Below are positions 9,036 through 16,716 of a DNA stretch of 64,000 bases, one piece after another (within the stretch, counting starts at the first letter, position 1; every line of letters starts with the position of its first letter). A program made the position numbers and the translations under genes. The notes below the pieces were generated by a model that did no database searches, was not told the origin of the DNA, and saw only the letters and a list, made by a program, of their open reading frames with translations. Origin of the DNA: CAVVIG01 sp050249955 (GTDB lineage Bacteria; Acidobacteriota; Vicinamibacteria; Vicinamibacterales; CAVVIG01); NCBI GenBank assembly GCA_050249955.1, contig JBFWPN010000011.1, positions 124,001-188,000 of the forward strand. The letters run 5' to 3'.

Positions 9036-9713
9036 TCAGTCGATCTTGAGTGTTCCTGTGTAGACCGCCATCCCGACGACCGAGTCCACCGCGTGGGCGT
9101 GCAGGGTGTCGATCTCTGCCTGGGTGGTGATGCCGCCGGCTGCGGTGACCCGGCGTGAGGTGGCCTGTCGCACCTTCAGGATGGCCGGGATGTTGGTGCC
9201 CTTCATCAGCCCTTCCGCATCCACGTAGGTGTACAGAAACTCCGCACAGTACGGCTCGAGCGCCCGCACGGCCTCGACCGCCGTCACTGGGAGCGCGGTC
9301 TTCCAGCCGTTGACGACCACGTGCCCACCCTTGCTGTCGACGGCGGCAATGAGCCGCTCGGGTCCGATGGCGTCAGCCAGCTGCTTCGCGAATGCCAGAT
9401 CGGGCTGCCCGTCCCTGAACAGGGCGGATCCGGCGATGACCGCCGTGGCGCCGGCGGCGAGGATGTCCTGGGCGCGCTCGACCGTGCGTACGCCGCCACC
9501 GACGCGGCAGGTCAGCTGGCCGGCAATCCGGCGCACGATGGCGAGGTTGTCGCCGCGGTTCATCGCGGCGTCGAGATCGATCACCTGCACCTTGGGGAAC
9601 CGTGCGAATCGGGTGACCCACTTGTCGATGTCGTCGTCGCGGATGGCGAGCCGTTCGCCCTGTACGAGCTGGACCACGGCGCCGTCTTTCAGGTCGATGG
9701 CAGGAATCAGCAT
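9036..9713 (-). CDS. hisA: Phosphoribosylformimino-5-aminoimidazole carboxamide ribotide isomerase (HisA)
   Basis: A 225-residue beta/alpha barrel that catalyses the Amadori isomerisation of ProFAR to PRFAR in histidine synthesis. The N-terminus MLIPAIDLKDG carries the catalytic Asp7, and the phosphate-binding glycines appear in VGGGVRT and TAAGGI. The second catalytic Asp is in AAVDSKGG. It is the last his gene on this strand, 85 bases after hisF, a gap filled by a heptamer repeat. It lies 96 bases before the glycoconjugate locus, so read-through into that locus is possible. Confidence 0.96.
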   Translation of the reverse strand: MLIPAIDLKDGAVVQLVQGERLAIRDDDIDKWVTRFARFPKVQVIDLDAAMNRGDNLAIVRRIAGQLTCRVGGGVRTVERAQDILAAGATAVIAGSALFRDGQPDLAFAKQLADAIGPERLIAAVDSKGGHVVVNGWKTALPVTAVEAVRALEPYCAEFLYTYVDAEGLMKGTNIPAILKVRQATSRRVTAAGGITTQAEIDTLHAHAVDSVVGMAVYTGTLKID

Positions 9714-9726
9714 GGGAGCGGGAGGT

Positions 9727-9775
9727 CAGAAGTCAGAAGTCAGAACTCAGAAGGCAGCACTCAGCACTCAGCAAT
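9727..9775. repeat. Degenerate heptamer tandem repeat, seven units
   Basis: Exactly seven consecutive 7-base units: CAGAAGT, CAGAAGT, CAGAACT, CAGAAGG, CAGCACT, CAGCACT and CAGCAAT. It fills most of the 85-base gap between hisF and hisA. Unit drift is progressive, as expected for slipped-strand expansion followed by point mutation. The same unit style (CxGxAxT) recurs at 45668-45737. Confidence 0.9.
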
Positions 9776-9798
9776 GCGAGGGAGACACGCCGCGGGCA

Positions 9799-10569
9799 TC
9801 AGATGCGCACGGGCACGCCATGCGCCCGCAGGTGTTCCTTGAGCGCGTGCACGCTGGTTTCGGCGTAATGGAAGATCGAGGCGGCGAGTGCCGCGTCGGC
9901 GGCGCCCGCGGTGAACACGTCCACGAAGTCGTGCAGCTTGCCGGCTCCGCCCGACGCAATCACGGGAATGGAGACGGCGCGCGAGACGGCGGCCGTCATC
10001 TCGCAGTCGAACCCGATCTTGGTGCCGTCGCGATCGATCGAGGTGAGGAGGATCTCGCCGGCGCCCCGTGCCTCGGCTTCCTTCGCCCACTCCACCGCGT
10101 CGCGGTGCGTGGCGGTCGTGCCGCTGCGCGAGTAGACCGCGTAGGTCTTCGTCCCCTCGGCGTCCACCGCGTGCTTGGCGTCGATCGCGCAGACGACAGC
10201 CTGGCTGCCATAGCGGTTCGCGAGCGTCGTGAGCAGGCCCGGGTTCGCCAGCGCCGCGCTGTTGAGGCTCACCTTGTCTGCCCCGGCGTCCACCGCCAGG
10301 GCAGCGTCCTCTTCCGTGCGGATGCCGCCACCGACAGCCAGCGGGATGAACAGTTCCCGTGCCACGGCCCTGATCGTGTCGGCCAGGGCGCGGCGTCGCT
10401 CGAGTGTGGCGGTGATGTCGAGGATGACCAGTTCGTCGATCCCCTCCGCGTTGTACCGCCGGGCGAGCTCGGCCGGATCGCCCGCGCTGCGCAGCCCCTC
10501 GAAGTTGATGCCCTTCACGACCTGGCCGTCACGTACGTCCAGGCAGGCGATGATGCGTTTCGACAGCAC
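9799..10569 (-). CDS. hisF: Imidazole glycerol phosphate synthase, cyclase subunit (HisF)
   Basis: A 256-residue barrel that uses ammonia delivered by HisH to convert PRFAR to imidazole glycerol phosphate and AICAR. The start MLSKRIIACLDVRDGQVVKG matches the family, with catalytic Asp11 in CLDV. Asp130-type residues appear in VCAIDAK, and the phosphate sites are in AVGGGI and ASGGAG. The start is the GTG at 10569, two bases after the hisH stop. The longer open frame upstream is only the overlap with hisH in another frame. HisF and HisH form the heterodimeric synthase, which fits their adjacency. Confidence 0.96.
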   Translation of the reverse strand: MLSKRIIACLDVRDGQVVKGINFEGLRSAGDPAELARRYNAEGIDELVILDITATLERRRALADTIRAVARELFIPLAVGGGIRTEEDAALAVDAGADKVSLNSAALANPGLLTTLANRYGSQAVVCAIDAKHAVDAEGTKTYAVYSRSGTTATHRDAVEWAKEAEARGAGEILLTSIDRDGTKIGFDCEMTAAVSRAVSIPVIASGGAGKLHDFVDVFTAGAADAALAASIFHYAETSVHALKEHLRAHGVPVRI

Positions 10570-10571
10570 GT

Positions 10572-11189
10572 TCAGCCCACCATCTTCATGTAGTTGCGGA
10601 GGATCTGGAGCCCCACCTCGCCCGACTTCTCGGGGTGGAACTGCACGCCGGCCACCTGGCCCCGCTGCACGATCGACGCGAAGCGTTCCCCGTGTGTCGT
10701 CGCCGCCGCCGTATCGCGGGTGATGGGCGCCACGAAGCTGTGCGTGAAGTAGACCTGGGCACCGTCGGTCACACCGTCGATGATCGGCGCGTCCACCAGG
10801 CGTTCGAGGCTGTTCCAGCCCACGTGCGGCACTTTCAGCACCTGGCCGTCCGGCGAGGTGCCGCGCAGCTTGTGGCACCGCCCGCCCAGCACGCCGAGCC
10901 CGGCCAGTTCGGGCGATTCCTCGCTGCCCTCGTACAGCCACTGCAGGCCGAGGCAGATGCCGAGCAGCGGCCGCCCCTCGCCGACGCGGGCCAGGACAGC
11001 CGCCCTCCAGGTGGCATCGAGCGCGGCCGTGGCCGCGAAGTGCCCCACGCCGGGGACGATGATCCCCATGGCGCTGGCGAGATCACCCGGCACCTCGGGC
11101 GTGTAGACGTCGGCGCCGACCGCCGCCAGCGCCTTGCGCACGGAGGTGAGGTTGCCGGCCTTGTAGTCGATCAGCGCGATACGTGACAA
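10572..11189 (-). CDS. hisH: Imidazole glycerol phosphate synthase, glutaminase subunit (HisH), TTG start
   Basis: A 205-residue class I glutamine amidotransferase that supplies ammonia to HisF. The nucleophile Cys79 lies in LLGICLGLQWL, and the His185/Glu187 pair of the triad lies in VQFHPEKSG near the C-terminus. The start codon is TTG: no ATG or GTG exists in frame before the conserved SRIALIDYKAGN strand. AAAGGA sits about 10 bases upstream in the 22-base gap after hisB. A weak start may tune the HisH level relative to its neighbours. Confidence 0.95.
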   Translation of the reverse strand: MSRIALIDYKAGNLTSVRKALAAVGADVYTPEVPGDLASAMGIIVPGVGHFAATAALDATWRAAVLARVGEGRPLLGICLGLQWLYEGSEESPELAGLGVLGGRCHKLRGTSPDGQVLKVPHVGWNSLERLVDAPIIDGVTDGAQVYFTHSFVAPITRDTAAATTHGERFASIVQRGQVAGVQFHPEKSGEVGLQILRNYMKMVG

Positions 11190-11211
11190 CGGACCCGTTC
11201 CTTTCGCACTT

Positions 11212-11787
11212 CTACAGCAGTCCCTTCGTGCTCGGCAGCATCTTCGCCAGGCGCCTGTCCTTCGCCACGGCCACGCGCAGGGCGCGGGCGAACGCCTTGA
11301 ACGACGCCTCGATCTTGTGGTGGTTCGAGCGGCCGTACATCACCTTCACGTGCACGTTGGCGCGCGAGCCGATGGCGAACCCCTCGAAGAAGTCGTGCAC
11401 CAGCTCGGTCTGGAGGTCGCCGACGAGCCGCACCTTCACCTTCAGGTCGGTGACGGTGTGCGGGCGTCCGCCGAGGTCGATGGCCGCCACGGCCAGCGTC
11501 TCGTCCATCGGCATGACGAAGTACCCCGCGCGGTTGATCCCCTTGCGGTCGCCGAGCGCCTTCGACACCGCCTCGCCGAGCGCGATGCCCAGGTCCTCGA
11601 CCGTGTGATGCTGGTCCACGTCGAGGTCGCCCGTCGCGTCCACCTTCAGGTCGAACCCGCCGTGCCGGGCGAACAGCTCCAGCATGTGGTCCAGGAACCG
11701 GATGCCCGTCCGCACCTGGTACGTACCCTTGCCCTCGAGCGTCAGCGAGAGCGCAATCTGCGTCTCGGTGGTCTTCCTGTCAATCAC
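11212..11787 (-). CDS. hisB: Imidazoleglycerol-phosphate dehydratase (HisB, monofunctional)
   Basis: A 191-residue manganese enzyme that dehydrates imidazole glycerol phosphate to imidazole acetol phosphate. Metal-binding His clusters are visible in FLDHMLELFARHGGF, QHHTVED and GRSNHHKIEA. It is monofunctional, with no HisN-type phosphatase domain, so histidinol-phosphate phosphatase must be encoded elsewhere. The GTG start at 11787 overlaps the hisC stop (GTGA), giving translational coupling. Confidence 0.96.
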   Translation of the reverse strand: MIDRKTTETQIALSLTLEGKGTYQVRTGIRFLDHMLELFARHGGFDLKVDATGDLDVDQHHTVEDLGIALGEAVSKALGDRKGINRAGYFVMPMDETLAVAAIDLGGRPHTVTDLKVKVRLVGDLQTELVHDFFEGFAIGSRANVHVKVMYGRSNHHKIEASFKAFARALRVAVAKDRRLAKMLPSTKGLL

Positions 11788-12830
11788 TCCACGCCGCACA
11801 AGACCTCCTCGAACACGCGGATGCACCGCTCCGTATGGGCGACGATGCCGGTGCCCACGCGCACGCATCCTTCCAGCCCTGGCTCCTTCGACCGATCCCG
11901 CAGGTAGATGCCGCGGGCCGCCGCCCCGTGCGCGAGCCGTTCCGCGCGGTCGCCGGCGTCCACCAGCACGAAGTTGGCCGCGCTCTTCCAGTATCGCAGG
12001 CCGAGCCGCTCGCACGCGGCGTAGAGCAGGGCCTTCGACGTCTCGACCTCCGCCCTGTATCGCTCCACGTACTCGCGGTCGCGGAGGGCCGCCTGCACCG
12101 CCACCACCGCGGCGACATTCACGCTGTAGACCGGCACCACGTGCCTGATCGGCTCGAGCGCGTCCTGGTGCCCGGTGATCGCGCCGATGCGGAGTCCGGC
12201 CAGGCCGAACGCCTTCGAGAACGTGCGGCCCACGATCACGTTCGGGAGCTGCGCGAGTTCCGGGATGATGCTGATGCCGGAGAACTCCGCATAGGCCTCG
12301 TCCACGAACACGATCGCCCCTGGCGGCACCCGTGCCGCCACGGTGCGGATGGCCGCCAGCGGCGTCAGGACGCCGGTGGGGTTGTTCGGGTTGGTGATGA
12401 AGACGACGCGCGTGTTGGGCGTGATCTCGTCGAGGACCCGTTCCAGCGGGAACGCATGGTCGCGTTGCGGCTCGACCCGGACGGCACGTCCGCCGACCAC
12501 CTCCGTGTCGTACGCGAAGATCTCGAAGGCTGGCTCTGGAACGATGGCCTCGGCGAGCGGGAGCCCCGGCCGCGGCCGCAGGTAGCTGGTCGCGACCGCC
12601 ATGATCGCCTCGTCGAGCCCGTTCACCAGCGTCAGCCGGTCCGGGTCGACCCCCAGGTACTCGGCACACGCGCGGGTGGCAGCCTCGTAGGGCGGGTAGA
12701 AGCCGACCTGCTCCGCGGTGAGTCCCGCGAGCGCCTGCAGCACGACCGGCGAGCAGCCGCCCGTGTTCTCGTTCTGGTGCAGGCGGAGGCCGTCGTAGAG
12801 CTCGGCCGGCTTCTGGTACTTCTCAATCAC
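11784..12830 (-). CDS. hisC: Histidinol-phosphate aminotransferase (HisC)
   Basis: A 348-residue fold-type I PLP enzyme that transaminates imidazole acetol phosphate. The Schiff-base Lys206 lies in GRTFSKAFGLAGLRIG. The NPNNPTG loop (147-153) and the VDEAY cofactor Asp (177-181) are intact. It starts with GTG at 12830, nine bases after the hisD stop, and ends in a GTGA overlap with hisB. Related aminotransferases such as CobD or broad-specificity types look similar, but the operon position makes HisC the clear call. Confidence 0.95.
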   Translation of the reverse strand: MIEKYQKPAELYDGLRLHQNENTGGCSPVVLQALAGLTAEQVGFYPPYEAATRACAEYLGVDPDRLTLVNGLDEAIMAVATSYLRPRPGLPLAEAIVPEPAFEIFAYDTEVVGGRAVRVEPQRDHAFPLERVLDEITPNTRVVFITNPNNPTGVLTPLAAIRTVAARVPPGAIVFVDEAYAEFSGISIIPELAQLPNVIVGRTFSKAFGLAGLRIGAITGHQDALEPIRHVVPVYSVNVAAVVAVQAALRDREYVERYRAEVETSKALLYAACERLGLRYWKSAANFVLVDAGDRAERLAHGAAARGIYLRDRSKEPGLEGCVRVGTGIVAHTERCIRVFEEVLCGVE

Positions 12831-12839
12831 GGCGCTGGC

Positions 12840-14075
12840 TCATCGCAGCCGCACCTGGATCGACTCGGCGTGCGCCCGAAGGCCCTCGGCCTTTGCGAGC
12901 GGCACAATCGTCGGTGCCAGCCGTGCGAGTCCGTCCGCGGTGAGGCGCTGCACGGCCATCACCCGCACGAAGTCGGCTGCGCTCAGGCCGCCGCGGAAGC
13001 GGGCGGCGCCCGCCGTGGGCAGCACATGGTTGGATCCCGTGGCGTAGTCGCCTGCCGCCTGGGCGGTGTGCGGCCCGACGAACACCGCGCCGGCCACGAT
13101 CGGCCGATTGATGAGCGCGTCGCTCTCCACCACCAGGTGCTCGGGGGCGAAGCGGTTCGAGAGCCGCATCGCCTCGTCGGCATCCTTCGCGATCACGATG
13201 GCGCCGTGCGCGGCGAGGGAGGTCGTGACGATGTCCCGACCCTTCGCGATGCGGTCCACGACCTTGCTCACCCGCTGGGCGAAGCCCTTCTTCCACGTGA
13301 TGAACACCGACCGCGCCTCGGGGTCGTGCTCGGCCTGCGCGATCAGGTCCGCGGCCACCCAGGCCGGGTCGCCGCCCGACGCGACCACCACGATCTCGGT
13401 CGGGCCCGCGTAGAAGTCGATCGCGCAGTCGGCCGTGACCTGCGCCTTGGCCTGCGCCACCCACTTGTTGCCGGGGCCGACGATCTTGTCCACCCGCGGA
13501 ACCGACGCGGTGCCGTAGGCGAGCGCCGCCACCGCGTGCGCGCCGCCGATGCGGAACAGCTTCGTCACGCCGGCTTCCAGGGCGGCCGCCATCACGGCCC
13601 CTTCGGGCTTCGGGCAGACGGCGATGATGTTGCGCACGCCTGCCACACGCGCAGGCACCGCGGTCATCAGCAGCGAGGAGGGCAGCGGGAAGCGTCCACC
13701 CGGCACATAGCAGCCGACGCTCTCGAGCGGCTCGACGCGCTGCTCGACCATCACCCCCTTCACCACCTCGACGTCGAAGTGCTTCGGGATCTGGCGGGCG
13801 GCAACCTTCGCGATGTTCTTCGCCGCGTTCGTGATGGCCAGGCGGACGTCGGCAGGGAGCGTCGCGGCCCCGGCCTCCATCTCCTCGCGGGAGACCTCGA
13901 TCGGCTGCGCGAGCTTGTCGAACTTCTTCGCGAACGCCAGCAGCGCCTTGTCGCCGCCGCTGCGCACCTTCTGCACGATCGCGGCAACGCGGCGCTCGAA
14001 CGCGCGGTCGGCGCTTTCCTTCTTCGCGAACAGCGCCTCGATGGCGCGCTTGTCAGAGGCGTCGATGATGTTCAT
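12840..14075 (-). CDS. hisD: Histidinol dehydrogenase (HisD)
   Basis: A 411-residue zinc enzyme that oxidises histidinol to histidine in two NAD-dependent steps. Family landmarks are IVGPGNKWVAQAK, AGPTEIVVVASG, the zinc-ligand stretch IAQAEHDPEA and NRFAPEHLVV with the catalytic Glu-His pair. Its length is normal. The ATG at 14075 is preceded by a 94-base spacer containing a long inverted repeat, the largest gap inside the his operon apart from the leader. Confidence 0.96.
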   Translation of the reverse strand: MNIIDASDKRAIEALFAKKESADRAFERRVAAIVQKVRSGGDKALLAFAKKFDKLAQPIEVSREEMEAGAATLPADVRLAITNAAKNIAKVAARQIPKHFDVEVVKGVMVEQRVEPLESVGCYVPGGRFPLPSSLLMTAVPARVAGVRNIIAVCPKPEGAVMAAALEAGVTKLFRIGGAHAVAALAYGTASVPRVDKIVGPGNKWVAQAKAQVTADCAIDFYAGPTEIVVVASGGDPAWVAADLIAQAEHDPEARSVFITWKKGFAQRVSKVVDRIAKGRDIVTTSLAAHGAIVIAKDADEAMRLSNRFAPEHLVVESDALINRPIVAGAVFVGPHTAQAAGDYATGSNHVLPTAGAARFRGGLSAADFVRVMAVQRLTADGLARLAPTIVPLAKAEGLRAHAESIQVRLR

Positions 14076-14086
14076 GGTGATTCCCT

Positions 14087-14157
14087 GGGCAGGAGGGGGC
14101 GGGAACGCCAGGAGGGGCAGGAAGGCGAAAACCCGCCCATTCCCGCCCCTCCCGCCC
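14087..14157. repeat. Long G-rich/C-rich inverted repeat between hisG and hisD
   Basis: A purine-rich arm (14087-14105) is nearly the reverse complement of a pyrimidine-rich arm (14140-14157), separated by about 34 bases that hold a second, partial direct copy of the AGGAGGGG motif. The RNA could form a stem of about 18 bp. No T tract follows on either strand, so it does not look like an intrinsic terminator. An mRNA stabiliser or processing element between hisG and hisD is possible. Confidence 0.6.
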
Positions 14158-14169
14158 GTCCCACCCTCT

Positions 14170-15057
14170 CTAGAGCACGATCTTATTGAGCGGATACTCG
14201 ACGATGCCCTGGGCGTTGGCCGCCTTGAGCTGGGGGATGAGGTTGCGCACGACCTTCTCCTCGATGATCGTGTTCACGGCCACCCACTGGTCGTCGCTCA
14301 GGTTCGAGATGGTCGGGCGCTGCAGCGCGGGCAGCAGGCCCAGCACCGTCGCCAGGTCGTCGCGCTTCACGTTGAGCATCAGCCCCACGCGGCCCTGCGC
14401 CTCGATGGCGGCCTTCAGCAGCATGGCGATGTTCTGCAGCTTGTTGCGCTTCCAGTCGTCGGCCAGCGCCGTCTTGTTGGCGAAGAGCTGCGTGTTGCTC
14501 TCCATCAGGGTGTCGATGATCCGCAGCCGGTTGGCGCGCAGCGACGATCCGGTTTCGGTCACCTCGACGATGGCGTCGGCCAGCTTCGGCGGCTTCACCT
14601 CGGTGGCCCCCCAGGAGAACTCCACCTTCACGTTCACGCCCTGCTTCTGGAAGTAGGACTTGGTGGCGCGGACCAGTTCGGTGGCGATGGTCTTGCCCTC
14701 GAGGTCCTTCGCCGACCGGATATCGGAATCCTCCGGGGCCGCCAGCACCCACCGCACCTTGCCGAAGCTCTGCTTGGCATAGATCAGGTCGGCGATCGGT
14801 TCGATGACGCCGGTCTTGCCGTCACCGGCTTCGTGCTCGGCAATCCAGTCGAGTCCGGTGAGGCCGGCGTCGAGCACGCCGTCCGAGACGTAGCGCGCCA
14901 TCTCCTGCGCCCGGATCAGCATGCACTCGATCTCCGGGTCGTCAATCGACGGGAAGTACGAGCGCGAGCTGACGGTGATGTTGAAGCCGGCCCGCTGGAA
15001 CAGCTGAATCGTCGCGTCCTGCAGGGAACCCTTCGGAATGCCAAGTTTGAGTGTCAT
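14170..15057 (-). CDS. hisG: ATP phosphoribosyltransferase, long form (HisG)
   Basis: The first enzyme of histidine synthesis, condensing ATP with PRPP. At 295 residues it is the long, hexameric form with a C-terminal ACT-like regulatory domain (about 220-295, including ALQRPTISNL). It should therefore be directly feedback-inhibited by histidine and needs no HisZ. The N-terminus LKLGIPKGSLQ and the PRPP-loop region LDAGLTGLDWI are typical. It starts 28 bases after hisI. Transcriptional control comes from the attenuator upstream of hisI. Confidence 0.95.
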   Translation of the reverse strand: MTLKLGIPKGSLQDATIQLFQRAGFNITVSSRSYFPSIDDPEIECMLIRAQEMARYVSDGVLDAGLTGLDWIAEHEAGDGKTGVIEPIADLIYAKQSFGKVRWVLAAPEDSDIRSAKDLEGKTIATELVRATKSYFQKQGVNVKVEFSWGATEVKPPKLADAIVEVTETGSSLRANRLRIIDTLMESNTQLFANKTALADDWKRNKLQNIAMLLKAAIEAQGRVGLMLNVKRDDLATVLGLLPALQRPTISNLSDDQWVAVNTIIEEKVVRNLIPQLKAANAQGIVEYPLNKIVL

Positions 15058-15085
15058 CGATCTGTCCTTCGATTAGAGCCGTTCG

Positions 15086-15406
15086 TCAGTCTTCCAGCTT
15101 CCGGTAGAAGCATGTGCGCTCGCCGGTGTGGCAGGCGACGCCGTCGCCGAGCGGGATGCACTTCAGGACGAGCGTGTCCTCGTCGCAGTCGACGAGGGTT
15201 TCCACCACCTTGAGCTGGTTGCCCGAGGTTTCCCCCTTCATCCACAGCTTGTTGCGCGTGCGGCTCCAGAAGGTGGCGAACCCGGTGGCCTTCGTCTTCG
15301 CCAGGGCTTCCTCGTTCATGAAGCCGACCATCAGGATCTCCAGGGTGTTCGCGTCCTGGATGACCGCCGGGATGAGCCCGTCCAGTTTCGAGAAATCAAT
15401 CTTCAT
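15086..15406 (-). CDS. hisI: Phosphoribosyl-AMP cyclohydrolase (HisI)
   Basis: A 106-residue zinc enzyme that opens the purine ring of PR-AMP. The conserved cores FWSRTRNKLWMKGETSGN, DCDEDTLVLKC and ACHTGERTCFY supply the metal ligands. It is not fused to HisE (phosphoribosyl-ATP pyrophosphatase), and no hisE is seen in the cluster. It is the first structural gene of the operon, beginning 66 bases downstream of the attenuator stem. Confidence 0.95.
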   Translation of the reverse strand: MKIDFSKLDGLIPAVIQDANTLEILMVGFMNEEALAKTKATGFATFWSRTRNKLWMKGETSGNQLKVVETLVDCDEDTLVLKCIPLGDGVACHTGERTCFYRKLED

Positions 15407-15472
15407 CGTCAGTTACCTCGGACCACGACGCTGTGTGGCGTGGCGGCTCGCTGGAGCCATCCGTGCGGGCAC

Positions 15473-15497
15473 AAAAAAACCCGCCGGGTGGCGGGTT
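15473..15497 (-). terminator. his operon attenuator (intrinsic terminator)
   Basis: On the minus strand an 8-bp perfect stem (AACCCGCC with GGCGGGTT, loop ACCC) runs into seven consecutive T residues. It lies 32 bases after the stop of the His-rich leader peptide and before hisI. Structure and position match a leader-peptide attenuator. The stop could equally be a simple terminator, but the leader makes attenuation the better reading. Confidence 0.92.
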
Positions 15498-15529
15498 GCA
15501 TGTCGCTGGGTTCGATACCTCGTCCAAAC

Positions 15530-15607
15530 CTAGAGTGCGCGCAACTCCACCCGCCCGGCAGCTGCCGGATGATGATGATGGTGCACGTGGTGGACGCGGA
15601 CGAACAT
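15530..15607 (-). CDS. hisL: his operon leader peptide (HisL)
   Basis: A 25-codon open frame. After five codons (MFVRV) come two histidines, a valine and five more histidines: seven His codons within eight positions, using both CAC and CAT. It then ends in a short Ala/Arg/Leu-rich tail and TAG. It sits between a consensus -35/-10 pair and an intrinsic terminator upstream of hisI. By analogy with enterobacterial hisL, a shortage of charged His-tRNA would stall the ribosome on the His run and prevent terminator formation. The alternative antiterminator pairing was not worked out. Confidence 0.92.
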   Translation of the reverse strand: MFVRVHHVHHHHHPAAAGRVELRAL

Positions 15608-15616
15608 GACCTGTTG

Positions 15617-15646
15617 AGGGTAGCCCGTCCAAAAGGCGCATGTCAA
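15617..15646 (-). promoter_or_regulatory. sigma70-type promoter of the his operon
   Basis: On the minus strand a perfect TTGACA (15641-15646) is followed after 18 bases by TACCCT (15617-15622), which keeps the three most conserved -10 bases. The predicted start site is near 15610, only about three bases before the hisL ATG, so the transcript may be almost leaderless. Confidence 0.65.
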
Positions 15647-15704
15647 CGGGAAGATCGGGCAGGTCTTGACCCCTGCCCTCCGTAACGCGCACGATGGCTG
15701 CGGC

Positions 15705-16697
15705 GTGCATCCCTCCCGCGTCACGACACTGCTGCCCGCAGCCCTCGACATCCGCCGCCCGCTGCTCGATTCCACCGACGTCAGCGTCTATCGACTCGTC
15801 GACGGTTCCGGCGACCGGCTCGAGGGGCTCTATCTCGATCGCTACGGTCCCGCGGCCGTCATCAGTGTCTATGACGACGCCGCGCTCGATGACGAGGCAC
15901 TGACGATGGTGTCGGGCGTGGCGCTCGAGCAGCTGGCCCCGTTCGGTGTCGAGTCGATCTACGTGAAGCGCTTCATGCGGGACCGGAGCCGGCTCGGCGG
16001 CCAGGCGCCCGCGGAGACGCGTGCCGCCGTGCCTCGTGCCGGGGTCCCGCAGCCAGAGACCATGGTCGTTCGCGAATACGGCTCGCGGTTCGAGGTGCGG
16101 CTGTACGACGGGTTCTCCACCGGGCTCTTCCTCGAACACCGCGAGCACCGGCGAAGCCTGGCGCAGCTGGGCGCTCGGCGCGCCCTGAACCTGTTTGCCT
16201 ACACCTGCGCCTTCGCGGTGCCGCTGGTCGCCTCGGGCGCGCACGTGTCCAACGTGGACGTGTCCAGCCGCTACCTCGCCTGGGGCCGTCGCAACCTCGA
16301 GGTGAACGGGTTGCCTGCCGACCGTGCGCGGTTCTCGCGGATGGATGCGTTCGCGTACCTGGCCTGGGCGGCGAAGCGCCCGGCGGAACGCTACGACCTG
16401 GTCGTCCTGGACCCGCCGACGTTCGCGGCAGGCGACGCGCGCGAGAAGCGCCGGGCGTGGAAGGCGGTGTCGGACTACCCGGCGCTGGTCCGCGCGGCTG
16501 TGGAGGTGCTCGCGCCCGGCGGGCGGATCTTCGCGGCGTCGAACACGCGGGAACTGGCCAGTGCGGGCGCACTCGCCCGCATCGTGGAAGGCGCCATCGG
16601 GCGCGAACGCCTGCGGTGGGAGCCGCTGCCCCCATGGCCGATCGACGTGCGTGAACCCGGTCGCGTGGATGCCGTGCTGTTCAGCGTCGCCCGCTGA
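15705..16697 (+). CDS. Class I SAM-dependent rRNA methyltransferase, RlmI/RlmK-C-like
   Basis: About 330 residues. The N-terminal part has the EEHEAD-like segment of RlmI enzymes (GLYLDRYGPAAVISVY). It is followed by a Rossmann methyltransferase with SAM motif I in LNLFAYTCAFAVPLVASGA and the catalytic motif IV VVLDPPTFA, typical of m5C23 rRNA methylases (RlmI) and RlmK. The usual N-terminal PUA RNA-binding domain is missing. The start is uncertain: GTG at 15705 is the best in-frame choice near the alignment start, and TTG at 15666 would add 13 residues. It diverges from the his promoter, so the two may share control. Target base unknown. Confidence 0.85.
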   Translation: MHPSRVTTLLPAALDIRRPLLDSTDVSVYRLVDGSGDRLEGLYLDRYGPAAVISVYDDAALDDEALTMVSGVALEQLAPFGVESIYVKRFMRDRSRLGGQAPAETRAAVPRAGVPQPETMVVREYGSRFEVRLYDGFSTGLFLEHREHRRSLAQLGARRALNLFAYTCAFAVPLVASGAHVSNVDVSSRYLAWGRRNLEVNGLPADRARFSRMDAFAYLAWAAKRPAERYDLVVLDPPTFAAGDAREKRRAWKAVSDYPALVRAAVEVLAPGGRIFAASNTRELASAGALARIVEGAIGRERLRWEPLPPWPIDVREPGRVDAVLFSVAR

Positions 16698-16716
16698 CCG
16701 TCGCCCGGGCGCGTGC

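Noticed and set aside
9727..9775. CRISPR array
   Set aside because: The units are 7 bases with no spacers, and no cas genes are present. It is a tandem repeat.
15666..15705. A TTGACC plus CACGAT pair giving a leaderless promoter for the methyltransferase
   Set aside because: The -10 match is only three of six bases. I noted it but did not list it as a feature.
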